The notes under the pieces are model-generated. The model did no database searches, was not told the origin of the DNA, and saw nothing but the letters and a program-made list of their open reading frames with translations. A stretch of 64,000 bases of DNA from NCBI GenBank assembly GCA_946406115.1, contig OX291544.1, positions 23,639,521-23,703,520 on the forward strand. The letters are read 5' to 3'. This stretch comes from Apoda limacodes (Eukaryota; Arthropoda; Insecta; Lepidoptera; Limacodidae). Every line of letters begins with the position of its first letter. Positions within the stretch are counted from its first letter, which is position 1. The position numbers and the translations under genes are program-made. Of the stretch, positions 37,069 to 49,060 are shown piece after piece.

Positions 37069-37472
37069 TTAGGGTTCCGTACCCAAAGGGTCCAAACGAA
37101 GCCCTTGTTGTCACTCACGTGTCTGGTTTTTCGTTTTACATCCATGGTTCGAGCTACAGTCTTCAAATTAAGTGGAGTATCGTTGTTTAGAGCTCGCTGA
37201 GCAGATAAATACTGTATTTTTCTTGTTTTAAAAATATTAAAAACAAAGAAATAAGAAGACCTATGAACTTGAAATTTGGTGATAATTTTAATTATTACAT
37301 ATATTTAACTAACAAATACCTATATAATTGATAAATCAGATTTTTTTCTTTGATATTCCTTCATTTCTCCTATTACAACTTTATTTATTTTGCGGTCAAA
37401 CGCGTAGTACAGAAGGGATTCACTCACCTACTGCTCATAATTAAATTCTACATTTGGGACGGAACCCTAAAT
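37069..37472. mobile_element. MITE with 'agggttccgtaccc' terminal inverted repeats
   Basis: Left end agggttccgtacccaaaggg and right end gggacggaaccct are inverted. The interior is AT-rich without a frame. Terminal pieces of the same family occur at 5855-5905, 28970-29085 and 40495-40570, making this the most complete copy in the window. Confidence 0.72.
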
Positions 37473-37794
37473 GTACGAAGTCCAACACGAACTTGACAGT
37501 TTTTTTTTAGTTTTCTGAGTATAAGGTTTTGTATTCAAAAGGCTATGTGGAGTTTAATTGCTGTCAGTAAAGATTACAGTATAATATATGGCTGTCACTC
37601 AGCTGCCTGTTCGTCTGTCTGTCTATCAGTATGCCACTGGTCTGTAACTTGTAAACAGAATGAGTCAGAAACCAGAGATTTAGATATTTTGTGAAGGATA
37701 ATCTTAACCATACAGCGATAGACAAAAGAAAATATTTAATGGATACCTACATTTGGATGAAGTAGAGATAAATTAAAAATAATTTATTTATAAT
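37473..37794. other. Noncoding stretch
   Basis: A CTGTCTGTCTAT run near 37610. Nothing else recognised. Confidence 0.55.
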
Positions 37795-37925
37795 AATCAA
37801 TTTAAATAAATATTTTCAGAGAAAGATGCAGTCAAAAGATTAACTTCGAGCCAGGACTTGAACCTGCGACTCCTTACATTCCGTGAAAGTGCTCTACCAA
37901 TTGAGCTATCGAGGCTTAGGTAGGT
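37795..37925 (-). mobile_element. tRNA-derived SINE with intact A and B boxes
   Basis: Minus strand begins gcctcgatagctcaattggt, containing the A box tagctcaattgg, followed 38 bases later by the B box ggttcaagtcc, then 'tggctcgaagttaatctttt' and an AT tail. Both internal Pol III promoter boxes match consensus, so it may still be transcribed. The predicted acceptor stem (gcctcga against ctcgaag) fails, so I call a SINE and not a tRNA gene. Confidence 0.75.
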
Positions 37926-38577
37926 GTGGCCAGTGAAAATCCCAACTACATCTTTGCCATGGAAATACGGTTATTACGATGGTCAAAAACAACTCCCACA
38001 GTGACTTTATTTCTTTGTATGTATATTTATATTGTATTTTTTAATTCTATGAAGATTTTCTATATTTGTAAGATAAATGTACTAGGACTTTAGAAGACAC
38101 TAGAAGTTATTTATAATAATGAAATTTATTTGCTCTGTCTATCAGTAAATATTAACTTTGCAAAAAACAACGTCACTTGTTTTACTTACCACATAAGGTC
38201 GACTATCTTATTCACTTAACTTTTACCACAGAATTGATATCAATTAGTGGTTAACCATATCTAACTCAGCGTTATTATCAAGTATTGCGATAGAAATTGT
38301 GTAGTTTTATTGAATGGGCGTTGTTTGTTAGAAATTATACCTCGTTTGCCTTCAAGTTTATTGTTGTCTTCAACCTGCAGTTTTCTTTGTGAAAAGATTT
38401 GGTTCAAGGTTAGAAGTTGATTTGGATTTATCATTGGTTTTAATGGATTTGCCAAAAACTATTATTATTTAAAAAAACATACTAATATATTTGTATAAAG
38501 TTTTAAAAATAATAAAGGAATAACATTTGTTTCTTATTTTTTTAATTTTTGCGGAAACGGAATTGAACTTTGATTTA
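37926..38577. other. Noncoding stretch
   Basis: Nothing recognised. Confidence 0.55.
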
Positions 38578-38745
38578 TCCATACTAATATTATAAATGCA
38601 AAAGTAACTCTCTTTTTCTGTCTGTTACCTATTTACGCTTAAACCGCTGTACCGATTAATATGAAATTTGGCATGTAGGTAGTTTGAGTCCCGGGAAAGG
38701 ACTTAGGCTACTTGATAAAAGTTTTGCGTGAGTCGGTGTTTTTTT
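38578..38745 (+). mobile_element. Helitron-like Lep1-type 5' segment
   Basis: Starts 'ccatactaatattataaatg', then 'ctgtctgttacctatttacg', 'cttaaaccgctgtaccgatt' and 'atgaaatttggcatgtaggt' up to 'ccgggaaaggacttaggcta'. This is the canonical opening of lepidopteran Lep1 elements. The usual 3' end (gccgcgggcaaaagctagt) is absent here. Confidence 0.78.
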
Positions 38746-41070
38746 ACTACAATTGAAATCCTACAGTAGTAGGTGTGATCGGTGGACAGAACCTTAGGCT
38801 GGTAGAGTTCAATCCAGAGGTTGGAATTCGAGTAAATCAGATGTTTCTCTACATCTTATTTTGTCGTCTGGCAACAATCCATTTTATTTTTTAATTAGTA
38901 ATGGAACGCAAAAATTTAAAAACTTATAATGTTAACAAGTTTTCCAGATATGAACAATAATTGTCATACTAACATGGAATTGAATTTAGTCAATGCGACA
39001 CCAGGCCAGGTTTTTTTAATATATTAGCTGACCCGACGAACATTGTAACACTTAAACACAGAACATAAATTACCTATACCATAAGAAAAATTCTACTTTT
39101 ATTACTACCTAAACGTCCGTCTTAGAATTTGTACTAGACTCTAATCATTATACAACACTAATATAAAACCTTCAGTCTTTTCGAAGAAAAATTTGTGCAG
39201 ACAGATGGAGAGATTAACAGGATGGGAGTCCGAGAGACTTTATTCTATAGATAGGTACTTTGTTTCTATAGTATTTAAGTATGTAGTGATAACGAAATTG
39301 CTACCTTCTTATACAGCAAAATACCAGGATACCAGATATTCTCGCCTCATTCCAGTAAACAACTCATCTTATGCAAGTCGACGTAACTCTCACTTTCATC
39401 GTTACTATCGATCGGAACGAGAGTGAAAAAAATGAAACATTTTTTCTAGTTTCATCGATTTATGATTTCTTCGCGGATGTTTTTGTACATTTTTTTTTAA
39501 AGCGGTAGCTGTTATTGTGGGTTATCGAATAGGTATCGATTGAAAAAGGCGGGTAATGTGAACGAGCAGAACCTTTCTGCCGCATGCCAAATAGTTTCTT
39601 GACGCTAATATTTATAGCGACAAACATTGGCCCTGATATTTGAACCGATTGTTTGACTTACTTACATACTTAGTTAAACAAAAATAAGCAGTTAAATACT
39701 TTTTTTCAAAGAATAATTATAACTATAATAGATTAATTACAATAATTTTAACCCTCTGTACTGCAAAGACTTGGTTTTATTTAATTTTTTGTACAAATAA
39801 ATAAAGAAAACACTTTTTTTATTTTTTCAATATTTTTGAAAATTTAATCACGAAAAATAGGGTTTTAAAATAAAAACCGCATTTTTATGCTGGATCTTCA
39901 CAGCAAAGCGGGAAATAGCTAGCTATTTACTAGTAAGCTGGTATCTTAGTATCTAATAAAACGCAGTAAGCAGATCCTAGCTTTTGCACGCAACTCTGCC
40001 CGTGCTAAATTCAGCTTCGCATTTCCATGGCAAGTGTATGATCATAAGTAAAGTAAAAGTAAAAGTTTGCTTTAGCAAGATATAGTGTCATGAGAATATA
40101 GAATATAGTTTTTCCTGTGGAAACCTTTCAATTAACCTTCGATCTATCCCTGTGCTAAATTTCAGCTCAATCAGATGCTCCATTGCGACATGAAGTTAGG
40201 ACCAACAAACTCACAGATGGATTGTCATAACATAAGACTTTCCCTACTTCCATTTACGTAATTTAGGAACACAAAAACAAGGGTGCTGCTAAGCGGTCAC
40301 CTATTCAATAACTGACCAAGCTGGATGTTGCTTAACTTTGAATATCGTTTCCAGCAAAGAAATGTTTCCCAAAATAATCGCTAGATAGAGCTGGTACGGT
40401 AATTTAAGATGGTTATGGCTCAAGCTCGTCTAACACTTGGCTGGTTTTTATTATTAGTTGTTCTACTTTAATTTTTTTATTATTTGTTAGATAATTAAAG
40501 AGACAGCGTAGGCTTAGTAATATAGGGCTTCGTTGGCACCCTTACCCTTGGTACGGAAGCCTTAAAAGAAAGGATTTTAGACAGGCACCGACAAAAAGAA
40601 AAAGTAATAAGGACAAAATATGAAAATTTAAATTTCTAATACCAAACATTAGAACCCATAGTTTGATGATAATAAAGACGTTACGTGGTGGTTACATTTC
40701 AAAGACGAGCACCTTAATTAACGTGTCATTATACTATCTATTACCTAACATACAATTAACGCCATAATAAAAGCTTATTGACCATGAAACGTCTTAAGTC
40801 TAATTTGAAAACGAAACTAAGACTGATAAAAAACATACACAGTTTACTAAACTGTTAAACGTGGATTGCTGCCTACAAACTATGATAATGTTCACAATAG
40901 TACATCTTTTAATCGAGTAGTAGAATAGTAGAATGTAATTCAAAATTTGATACTAAAGAAACTGTAGGGGAGGAATTTCTATCAAAAACTTATAGTAACA
41001 AATGTCATGCAAGTAAAGTAACAATAAATTTCACAGTACGTTTTAGTTCAATAATTTCTGCATTCACCGA
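38746..41070. other. Noncoding stretch with repeat scraps
   Basis: Holds a 'ttagctgacccgacgaacat' fragment (39028), a minus-strand Helitron-like 3' end at 39975-40005 ('cctagcttttgcacgcaact'), and a terminal piece of the agggttccg element at 40510-40570. Nothing else recognised. Confidence 0.5.
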
Positions 41071-41079
41071 CAAAACAAA

Positions 41080-41190
41080 TGAAGATTTTCGCCGCGTAGT
41101 CGCGTCGGCGCGTTCGCGTCGGTGTCACTGCGCCCTTGACATTTACTTCTCCAATCGATTCGATCGCCTCGCTCGCTCAAAGATCAAATA
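41080..41190. other. CpG-dense island
   Basis: About 100 bases with many CpGs (gccgcgtagtcgcgtcggcg, cgttcgcgtcggtg, cgattcgatcgcctcgctcg) in otherwise AT-rich DNA. There is no convincing frame. A donor-like gtgaat follows on the minus strand at 41067-41062. It could be an alternative promoter or 5' exon of the surrounding gene. The evidence is base composition only. Confidence 0.3.
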
Positions 41191-42218
41191 ATGTCAAACA
41201 TACACGAATATATTTGTCTGAATGTATATTTTTATGGTGCAGTAGCATTCGATATTAAATACTGATAAATAATCATTTACAGTGACGTAACGGTGACATT
41301 GTCTATACAATTTTATAGCATCTTATTTAAATAGAGAAATCTTTTTAAAATGTTTTTTTTTTTTACTTTGTTTTGGTTGTTGCAAAACATTGCTTATCTA
41401 AAAAGTTTTGAAGGAAGTTTAGGCCATAGTTTACCGCGCTTGTCCAGTGCGAATTGGCGAATTTTTCGAGCTATTCGATTATTAGTTTTCCGGCTGTCCA
41501 TAAGGCATACAAACATACGGCACAAAAAGCTAGACCGATGGCTTAAAAAAATCGGTCGCCCATCCACCATACTGACCACGTCTGAGGTTGCTTAACTGAG
41601 TTTATTATTTCTGATAGACGAATTCGACTGGGTTACGAGGTATTCAATGCTATTAAATGCTTGAAAGGTATTTAACGGTATAAATTGAAGGTCAACGTAG
41701 ATTGATGGCTTTTACACATAAGATTAAAAGATTAAGGTATTTAGATACAATCATAGAAATGCCGTTTATTGTGACATTAAGAGACACTAGCTATATCCAA
41801 ACTATAAGTTAGTGAAGCTACACCTAAAAAGGATATTAATTAAAATAACAACGTCAAGGTCAATGACAATGCAATAACTCTAATTGTAAGCTTGTAATGT
41901 TTTAGTACACGTACAACTAATGTGCAGTATTTATATCAGTACGGCAGTGTAAGTTCCGGTAGCTAAATACAATTGAACTTGCAAGGCCGTTGTTCCCACC
42001 CACCGTCAAGTTATCTGTCAATCATATGGTGCGGACACAATGCTTGAGTATGATACGGATTGTCTTATTTTGTTTGTGCCTATTGTTTTTGTACGTTTTC
42101 TGTGTTGTATGTCCTAACAGTCTTGGAGAGAATAATCTTACAAATTATTTATTGCGAAAAAGTGTTTTTAAGAACATGCTTGCTAATATTATACTTGAAA
42201 TATGGTCAAGCTAGTAAC
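41191..42218. other. Noncoding stretch
   Basis: Nothing recognised. The frames at 41350-41595 and 41990-42296 have no motif. Confidence 0.5.
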
Positions 42219-42400
42219 TTTTTTTTTCTGAACGGACTATGCAGTTGGCTGATGCATCCATTACTGCTCCGCCGGGCTTTTGGGGCGAGACTCTGAAGGA
42301 GTCTCAACCCATATAGCGCCCAAAGCTCATTGTCTCCTCGGCCTCGGCTTGGGTTGTCGCTCTAGGGGTCGTCCCTTCGACCAGCTAATAGCCTAAAAAA
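42219..42400 (-). mobile_element. 3' end of a poly-A retroelement, family unknown
   Basis: On the minus strand a GC-rich segment ends in a run of A (42228-42219). It contains the perfect small hairpin gagact/ctgaagg/agtctc (42281-42299, plus strand). Abrupt change of base composition plus a terminal poly-A indicate a retrotransposed piece. No reverse-transcriptase sequence is included. Confidence 0.5.
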
Positions 42401-43229
42401 GTAGTAAACCAGGCATGCCGCCGCGTGCTGCGCCAGTGAGATTCTGTGCCGATGAGTGGCGCTAGCTTAATTCGCAGTTAGTTAACGAAGTACCTACACG
42501 AAAAGATTACCTAATCCTGCCACCAGTTAACAAAGCATTTTCTCAGAAAAAAGGGGTATCTATTTATTTTTAGGTTATGAAGGAATGTACAAGAGTATCG
42601 ATTTCACCCCATTTTATTTATTTTTATGATAATGGCAAGTTTCAGCAAAAACTACTTTTGGTCCGGAATAAGTGAGACGCTAAAGTAAATCTTCTGTTAT
42701 TTATTATTTTCACAATATCAACCGCTCTGGACGCCTGCCACTTAAGGACCGGATATTGCGACTTTCTTTCTTTATTTATCCGTCACTATTTATTTTTGTT
42801 GCGATTGTTAATATTATTTTCGTAACACAATGATTGAAAATCTATATTTCTTTGTTCGTTTTGAATGTTCTGTAAGAAAAGTTGCATCTTTTTTATTTGA
42901 TAGCATATTTTTTCATTCTTTTATGAACTTCGATCATTAACGAATGGCATCTTATTTTGTGGTTTTTAAGGCACTAAGCTATCGTGTAGTAACATTACTA
43001 GAGGAGACACCGCACTTGATGCCGCTGTCACAAACAACTGCGGTGTTTGTGCCGCAGTTCATATAGATAGATACTGGCTGGTAAAAGCATTGCAAGTGAT
43101 ATAGACTGACGAGCAAAATTAACCAGTCACTTACATAGACAACAATATTTTCTAAACAGCTAATAATAGTTCTACGAAGTTAAAGAACATTGAAGCGTAT
43201 TTAAATTTAAGCAAATCACTTATTTATGT
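42401..43229. other. Noncoding stretch
   Basis: Includes a perfect 8-bp hairpin aactgcgg/tgtttgtg/ccgcagtt at 43036-43059. Nothing else recognised. Confidence 0.5.
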
Positions 43230-43795
43230 GAATAAATACAACTCTTTTTAACCAACTTCAAAGAAGGAGGAGGTTCTCATTTCGGATGTTAGTATTTTTT
43301 TTATGTATCGGGCATAACTCCTTCATATATAGACGGATTTTTTAAATTCTTGTTTATTTAAAAGGATATACTTCCGAGGTGGTCCCATGTTAATGTTGTG
43401 AATTTAAAACATACAATTTTGGTAAAAAAAAATGGTGTTAATCAAACTGCTAATAAGCCTTTTATGTTGATGATTTTATAAAATTTTGTTACGAGTATCG
43501 TTTATCGTATATGTTTTTAGTGTACGAAAAACTCAAACGTATAAAATAAAAACTTTTTTTCAACACAAAAAACAGCCGGCTTCAAAAAATGCACTAAAAA
43601 GTTAAAAATAAATACTTATTTCCAAGATCTGATCTGAATTTGGTGTCTATGTACCTAAAGTTTATAACACACTTTACTATCATGGCACCAACTTCAAACT
43701 GTATTGAAGATAAAGAAAGCTTCATGAAACAAAAAGTATATTAAAAAAACTTTTTAACAAAAAAAACAACCGGCTTTAAGACCGGTTTGCTCGTC
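43230..43795. mobile_element. Dispersed element with 'accggctt' ends, copy 2
   Basis: Begins 'ccaacttcaaagaaggagga', shares 'tgatgattttataaaatttt' and 'gtttttagtgtacgaaaaa' with 31880-32150, has an internal 'gccggcttcaaaaaatgcac' and ends 'caaccggctttaagaccgg'. Longer and more rearranged than copy 1. Confidence 0.6.
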
Positions 43796-43869
43796 AGTGT
43801 AGTTACTAGTTTATATGACATAACGTTTGTTCACAGTGTCCCCTTTATATATTATATTAATATTTTAAG

Positions 43870-44115
43870 GTTAGAATTTTCTTTACAATAAAAATAAATA
43901 TAAATATTTTTGAGCATTGCACACAGCGCCATCTAAGCACAAACTAAGTAAAGACAAATACTTATCAATACACTTTTTTGTACAGACAACTTTTGTACTT
44001 AGAGACATACAGACTCAGGACAACACAAATGTTCAGCACATAAATATTTGTCACGTGCGGACATCAAACCCACGCCCCTCGGTTCATCAGGCAGCTTTCA
44101 GCCACTGAGTTACGG
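43870..44115 (-). mobile_element. tRNA-derived SINE, 'cctgagtctg' family, copy 2
   Basis: Minus strand: head 'ccgtaactcagtggctgaaa', B-box region 'gtgggtttgatgtccgcacg', then 'tgacaaatatttatgtgctg', 'tgtcctgagtctgtatgtct' and a tail ending in 'atggcgctgtgtgcaatgct'. Same family as 36345-36515. Confidence 0.72.
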
Positions 44116-45235
44116 ACTTTAAGTTAGGCATTATCGAATAAAATTGAAGACTACGCCACCGAAGTCGCGAGCAACAGTTAGTTATATCCTTTTTTCTGTT
44201 AATTTTATGACAATACGTTTTGTACCATATTTATCCACAATTTATTTTATGAAACTTCCCAGCCCAAAAGCATTTACAATTTTTTTTAAAAAAAAGATGC
44301 ACTGTTAAACAAGTGGTTGAAAACTTTGAAAAGACTAAGTAACACTTTTGAGATGTCAACATTTCCAGTACTTACGTCGCGAGACGATATTATTGTAGTT
44401 TTCCCATTATAGAAGGTATCTGTCATGCTAAGACAACCGGTGATGGATGAGTATCACACGTAAGTATTCATGACGCAATCAATTGCAATACCGTGGATGG
44501 AATTAACGTGCTTTACGGACATTACCATTTGATAAGTTCAAGTGCAAATAGAGAGGCTCAACTTTGTTTCATAATGAGTTGACTATGAACATAATTGTAA
44601 GATGATATTGGTTTGGTTAGCTATATTGTATTTTTATGATAATTTATTAATAAGAATGTTAAATAATGTTTTTTTTTTATTTAAAATTACAAAACTTATA
44701 ATATGAGGAAACGAATAATATGAAGCAATAATTTTAAATAACTGAATATATTTCTTTTTATTCCGTAAATGAAAATAAGACGATGAATACTGCACGTCTG
44801 AAACAATGGGCATGTTACTAAAAATTATAGAAGATATTTTACTAAGTATTCTTTATCTATGGTAAAGTATACCAATCCGCAATAGGCTTCTGTGACGGCT
44901 TATTAAAATCTGCTGTCCTTTGTACTAAGTAATAAATAAACGTTAAAAAATATATATTTAGAAACTAGCTTAAAAATTTAAAATTTAATTTTTTTTGTAA
45001 ATGCCTTTTTTTTGGTAAAAAACACTCAAAATTTAAATAAACTGAATTCGATTACAAACAACCCATTTTGTATATATTAACCTTTGACCGATATTGAAGT
45101 TCCTTATGTTTTTGTCAAAATTATTCTTTTAGCAGAATAAAAGCGTGTTGCACTCTCTTTTATCTCTTACTGTCAAATATAAATTGCTTTCGCTCTGGTA
45201 TTAGGGTAGGACTTCATGCATCCGGAATCTCCTCG
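44116..45235. other. Noncoding stretch
   Basis: AT-rich, nothing recognised. Confidence 0.55.
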
Positions 45236-46658
45236 GTCGGATATCGAATCGACTACATGCGGCCGGACTGACCGGGGCAAAATTCAACTTAGTCGGCCGC
45301 GCTAATAGATAGCTGTGTCAAATAGATAGTTAGAAAATCTTTATTCGTGATTTTGTGTTTAGCTGCATGTAGCCATTATTAAAAACCAGAAAGTTAAAAG
45401 GAATCCATTATCCATTATCCATTAGGAATCCATTATATTTATATTTAAATACATACGCGCATGCTTCTACTAGCTGTGACTCTGTCATTACGCTACTGAG
45501 AGGTTTCGCCCACCGTGTCGGTTTAAAACGGATGGAATTTCAGGAAAGACCACAGCATGACCCGGTTGCTTCCGAGTAAAATTTTGAATTTGAATTTTTG
45601 GTAAAATTATCCAGGTAAAATTCAAATGTTTGCTTGAGCGACGGATCGGATCCGGACTTATCCAAGCCCATTTTTTGCGGGCGTAAAGAATTTCGAATGC
45701 ATAAAGTCCGACCCTTAGAATGAGTTCGTCAAAAAAGAAGGAGTTTAAATGCAGTCAACGATCACAAGTAAACATGTAGGAAATGGCTTGTTTCTAATCG
45801 TGGTAAGTTTATTATTAACTTTTTAGTTTTTTAATTTTGGACTTTATAAAAGCTTGTTTATATATTTTTTACCTTTATTTAATTTTTACTTTTAAGTAGC
45901 TTTAGCGGTTGTTGTTGTGCACTTTTTTTGCGATGGGTAAAAAATGATAAACTCGGTCGGATATCGAATCGACTACATGCGGCCGGACTGACCGGGGCAA
46001 AAGTCAACTTAGTCGGCCGCGCTAATAGATAGCTGTGTCAAATAGATAGTTAGAAAACACTATCTTTATTCGTGATTTTGTGTTTAGCTGCATGTAGCCA
46101 TTATTAAAAAACAGAAAGTTAAAAAGACTACGGAATCCATTATATTTATATTTAAATACATACGCGCATGCTTCTACTAGCTGTGACTCTGTCATTACGC
46201 TACTGAGAGGTTTCGCCCACCGTGTCGGTTTAAAACGGATGGAATTTCAGGAAAGACCACAGCATGACCCGGTTGCTTCCGAGTAAAATTTTGAATTTGA
46301 ATTTTTGGTAAAATTATCCAGGTAAAATTCAAATGTTTGCTTGAGCGACGGATCGGATCCGGACTTATCCAAGCCCATTTTTTGCGGGCGTAAAGAATTT
46401 CGAATGCATAAAGTCCGACCCTTAGAATGAGTTCTTCAAAAAAGAAGGAGTTTAAATGCAGTCAACGATCACAAGTAAACTTGTAGGAAATGGCTTGTTT
46501 CTAATCGTGGTAAGTTTATTATAAACTTTTTAGTTTTTTAATTTTGGACTTTATAAAAGCTTGTTTATATATTTTTTACCTTTATTTAATTTTTACTTTT
46601 AAGTAGCTTTAGCGGTGTTGTGCACTTTTTTTGCGATGGGTAAAAAATGATAAACTCG
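45236..46658 (+). repeat. Recent tandem duplication, unit about 700-720 bp
   Basis: Copy 1 (45236-45955) and copy 2 (45956-46658) both start gtcggatatcgaatcgacta and end atgggtaaaaaatgataaactcg. They are near-identical by eye over the full length. The main difference is an expanded 'ccattatccattatccatta' tract in copy 1 (about 45410-45430). No open frame spans the unit. The unit belongs to the element continued at 46659-47045. Confidence 0.9.
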
Positions 46659-47045
46659 TGTCAGGCTGATCGAAAATTCTTTAGACGGAAACAATAATGC
46701 CACGCCATAAAAATTCGCAAGACCGAAACCATAATGCCACGCCATAATAGGATGTTTGGTAAAATAAAATGATTGATTTTGAAGGGAAAACTTCTTTAAC
46801 TTCTATGTTTTTTTTTAAGTGTATGGCGATTATGAGTAGTACAGGGAGGTTGGATATGGGATTTTAATTCTATGACAGATTGAGATGTCAAATATACTAC
46901 GTCAAAAAACTAAATAAGCAAACATTATTATTTATAATAAATAAATATGTATGTATAAGTATGTAGCTAGTATTGAAAAAAATAAATATTTTATATTCAA
47001 GTTTACACTTCTGCCGGCACTCCCGGAGTGCAACCCGTTTTTTTT
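46659..47045 (+). repeat. Remainder of the unclassified element, copy B
   Basis: Contains 'aataatgccacgccataa' twice, 'gcgattatgagtagtacagg' and ends 'cacttctgccggcactcccg' plus a T run, colinear with 25370-25680 of copy A. Confidence 0.65.
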
Positions 47046-48142
47046 TATTTTATTGGTTTACAAAACATTTAACAATCTGTAAATAATTCGATCAAGTTAT
47101 TAAAAAAAAATTTAAAAGAAGTAGTAAAGGCAGCTTATAATCCTTTGCCAATGTACTCATTTCCCTTACCTGCTCCATCATCAGGTCCTGATCACTATAT
47201 CACTGTATGATCAATAACCAAAATTCATTGAAACCATTCCAATGAGCCCAAACATGATAACCTTGCTGTAAGTCGGTATGGGGGTTGAGTATCCTGTAGA
47301 TTTTAGATTATTCGGCAGTAGCAGGTCTTGGTATTGAAGTAACTGGATATCAAATTTAGATTTGAAATCTCATAAATAATAAAAAATATAATTTTTGTGA
47401 TTTTTTTTGTAAATATTCCAATGTATTTGAAAGCTATTACAATGATTAATAAGATATTGCAATTGAATTCGCAAACTTGTACCGCAACAAACAAACGGAT
47501 ATGACAAAAATGGCTGCGAGTTAATAAAAAAAACATGCGGTTTTTGTAGCTTTAAGTACTTTAAAGTAAAGACTTTCAAACGTACATAGACATATCCATA
47601 CTAATTTTTGCAATATGCGTTCATAATTCAAATGAATATCGTAACAGGCTAGAGGCTTGTATGTTTGGTTTTTACACTGAGGGTCGGGGTTCATTCCTGG
47701 CAAGTACCATTCTTATTTTCTACAATAAAAATTAAAGTAAACAAGATGTAACAATCCCTAGTATCTTTATGACAAATAATTGTATCGGTTGTAAGAAATG
47801 AAAGTAACATGCGCAAGCATTCAAGGTTATTGACGGTTTGAACCATTTCAAGCGAACGTTGGGCGCCATATTAATCACAGACTACATATGGTTGGGTCCA
47901 CACTCCGCCAATGTTGCGAACACGTTGGCAAATGTGTGAAAGTCACTTAAGGGGCTGACCAGTCATAACTAGATTTAAAATTTAAAATTTTCTGTTTGCA
48001 CAAACATGTCACATGTAATTTAAAAATGTCAATAATCCAGAAATTTAAGCTAGTGAAAAGCTACTTTTAGATCATTCTTAAAAAGTTAATGTTTTTTAAG
48101 TCGCATTTCTTTTAGAGTGCCCGCCAGCCAGTACGGAGAGGA
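47046..48142. other. Noncoding stretch
   Basis: A GC-richer patch at 47850-47940. Nothing recognised. Confidence 0.5.
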
Positions 48143-49060
48143 TAGGGTTGCCAACTTTTTTACTAGAAATAAAGTATATTCAGGTCTATAAAGAATATTA
48201 AACAGTATTTTAGAAAAATGAACAGTATTTTATTTATTTATTGTTTTAAATTTGTATTTTTTAGAGCTTCTCGCACAACTTACTAATTTACAATCTTTTT
48301 GAAAAACTTCATACGCCTCATTACATTTATCACTGAAATTAAAATAAATGAGGAGTTCATTTTTTATAAAATTAATAGATCTATTTCTATCCTCCCGCCA
48401 CTTAGCATTCATTACTGAAAAAACTCTTTCAGTAAATGCTGAAAACAGAAAGTAGATATGAGACAATTTTAGTTATGTTTTTAAATTCTTCTGAAGTGTT
48501 TACTAATAAATGGCTCCACTTTTGGCCAGTACTCATTTCAAGAAAATCTTTGTCTTTTGATATTTTTTCAAAAATTAATTTGAAATTTGTTAATGTGGTA
48601 AACGTACACACACTACCATAAACAATGAATATGTACAGGCAGTTTGACAGATTAACACAAAAACTCCACCTCCAGACATGGGTGTAAAGTTTAATTTTTC
48701 GGTGGCAAAAGTGGCAAAAATAACAAAAATGTCGTAAACGAACGCATGACAGTTTGTCACAGATGATACTTAAATTTTGCTATTTTTGATACGAATGCTA
48801 CTAAACGAACGGATGACAGGTAATGAAAATAATGATTCTACATCCCAAAACGAACGCGCCCTTGAATATTTGACATTAACAGATTTGTTCAGAAACTCAG
48901 TGCGATTTGTTTGTGGCTGCGCTGCACTGGGCAGTGAACGACCCCTGACTAAATAAATGTAAACAGTATTTTGTATACTTTATTTTTGTTCAACAGTAAA
49001 AAGTATAATTTAGTGAAAAACAGTATAATACTGTTCAAAGCAGTATAGTTGGCAACCCTA
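48143..49060 (-). mobile_element. hAT-type DNA transposon remnant with terminal inverted repeats
   Basis: The ends tagggttgccaact (48143-48156) and agttggcaaccct a (49047-49060) are inverted repeats of hAT type. The flanking octamers ggagagga and agtgagga agree at 6 of 8 positions, compatible with a decayed 8-bp target duplication. Sub-terminal repeats of 'acagtatttt' and 'cagtataata' are present at both ends. It encloses a transposase fragment (48230-48611). At about 0.9 kb it is internally deleted. Confidence 0.8.
48230..48611 (-). pseudogene. hAT transposase C-terminal fragment (frameshifted)
   Basis: Two overlapping minus-strand frames carry the piece. The upstream one reads TNFKLIFEKISKDKDFLEM...KWSHLLVNTSEEFKNI. 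The downstream one reads FTERVFSVMNAKWREDRNR followed by SINFIKNELLIYFNFSDKCN. The 'ERVFS.MN..W...RNR.....IK.EL' signature is the C-terminal dimerisation region of hAT transposases. A single frameshift near 48440 separates the frames, and the catalytic N-terminal part is missing. Confidence 0.8.

Noticed and set aside
37848..37920. Functional tRNA gene
   Set aside because: A and B boxes fit, but the would-be acceptor stem does not pair and the sequence continues into a SINE body shared with other loci.
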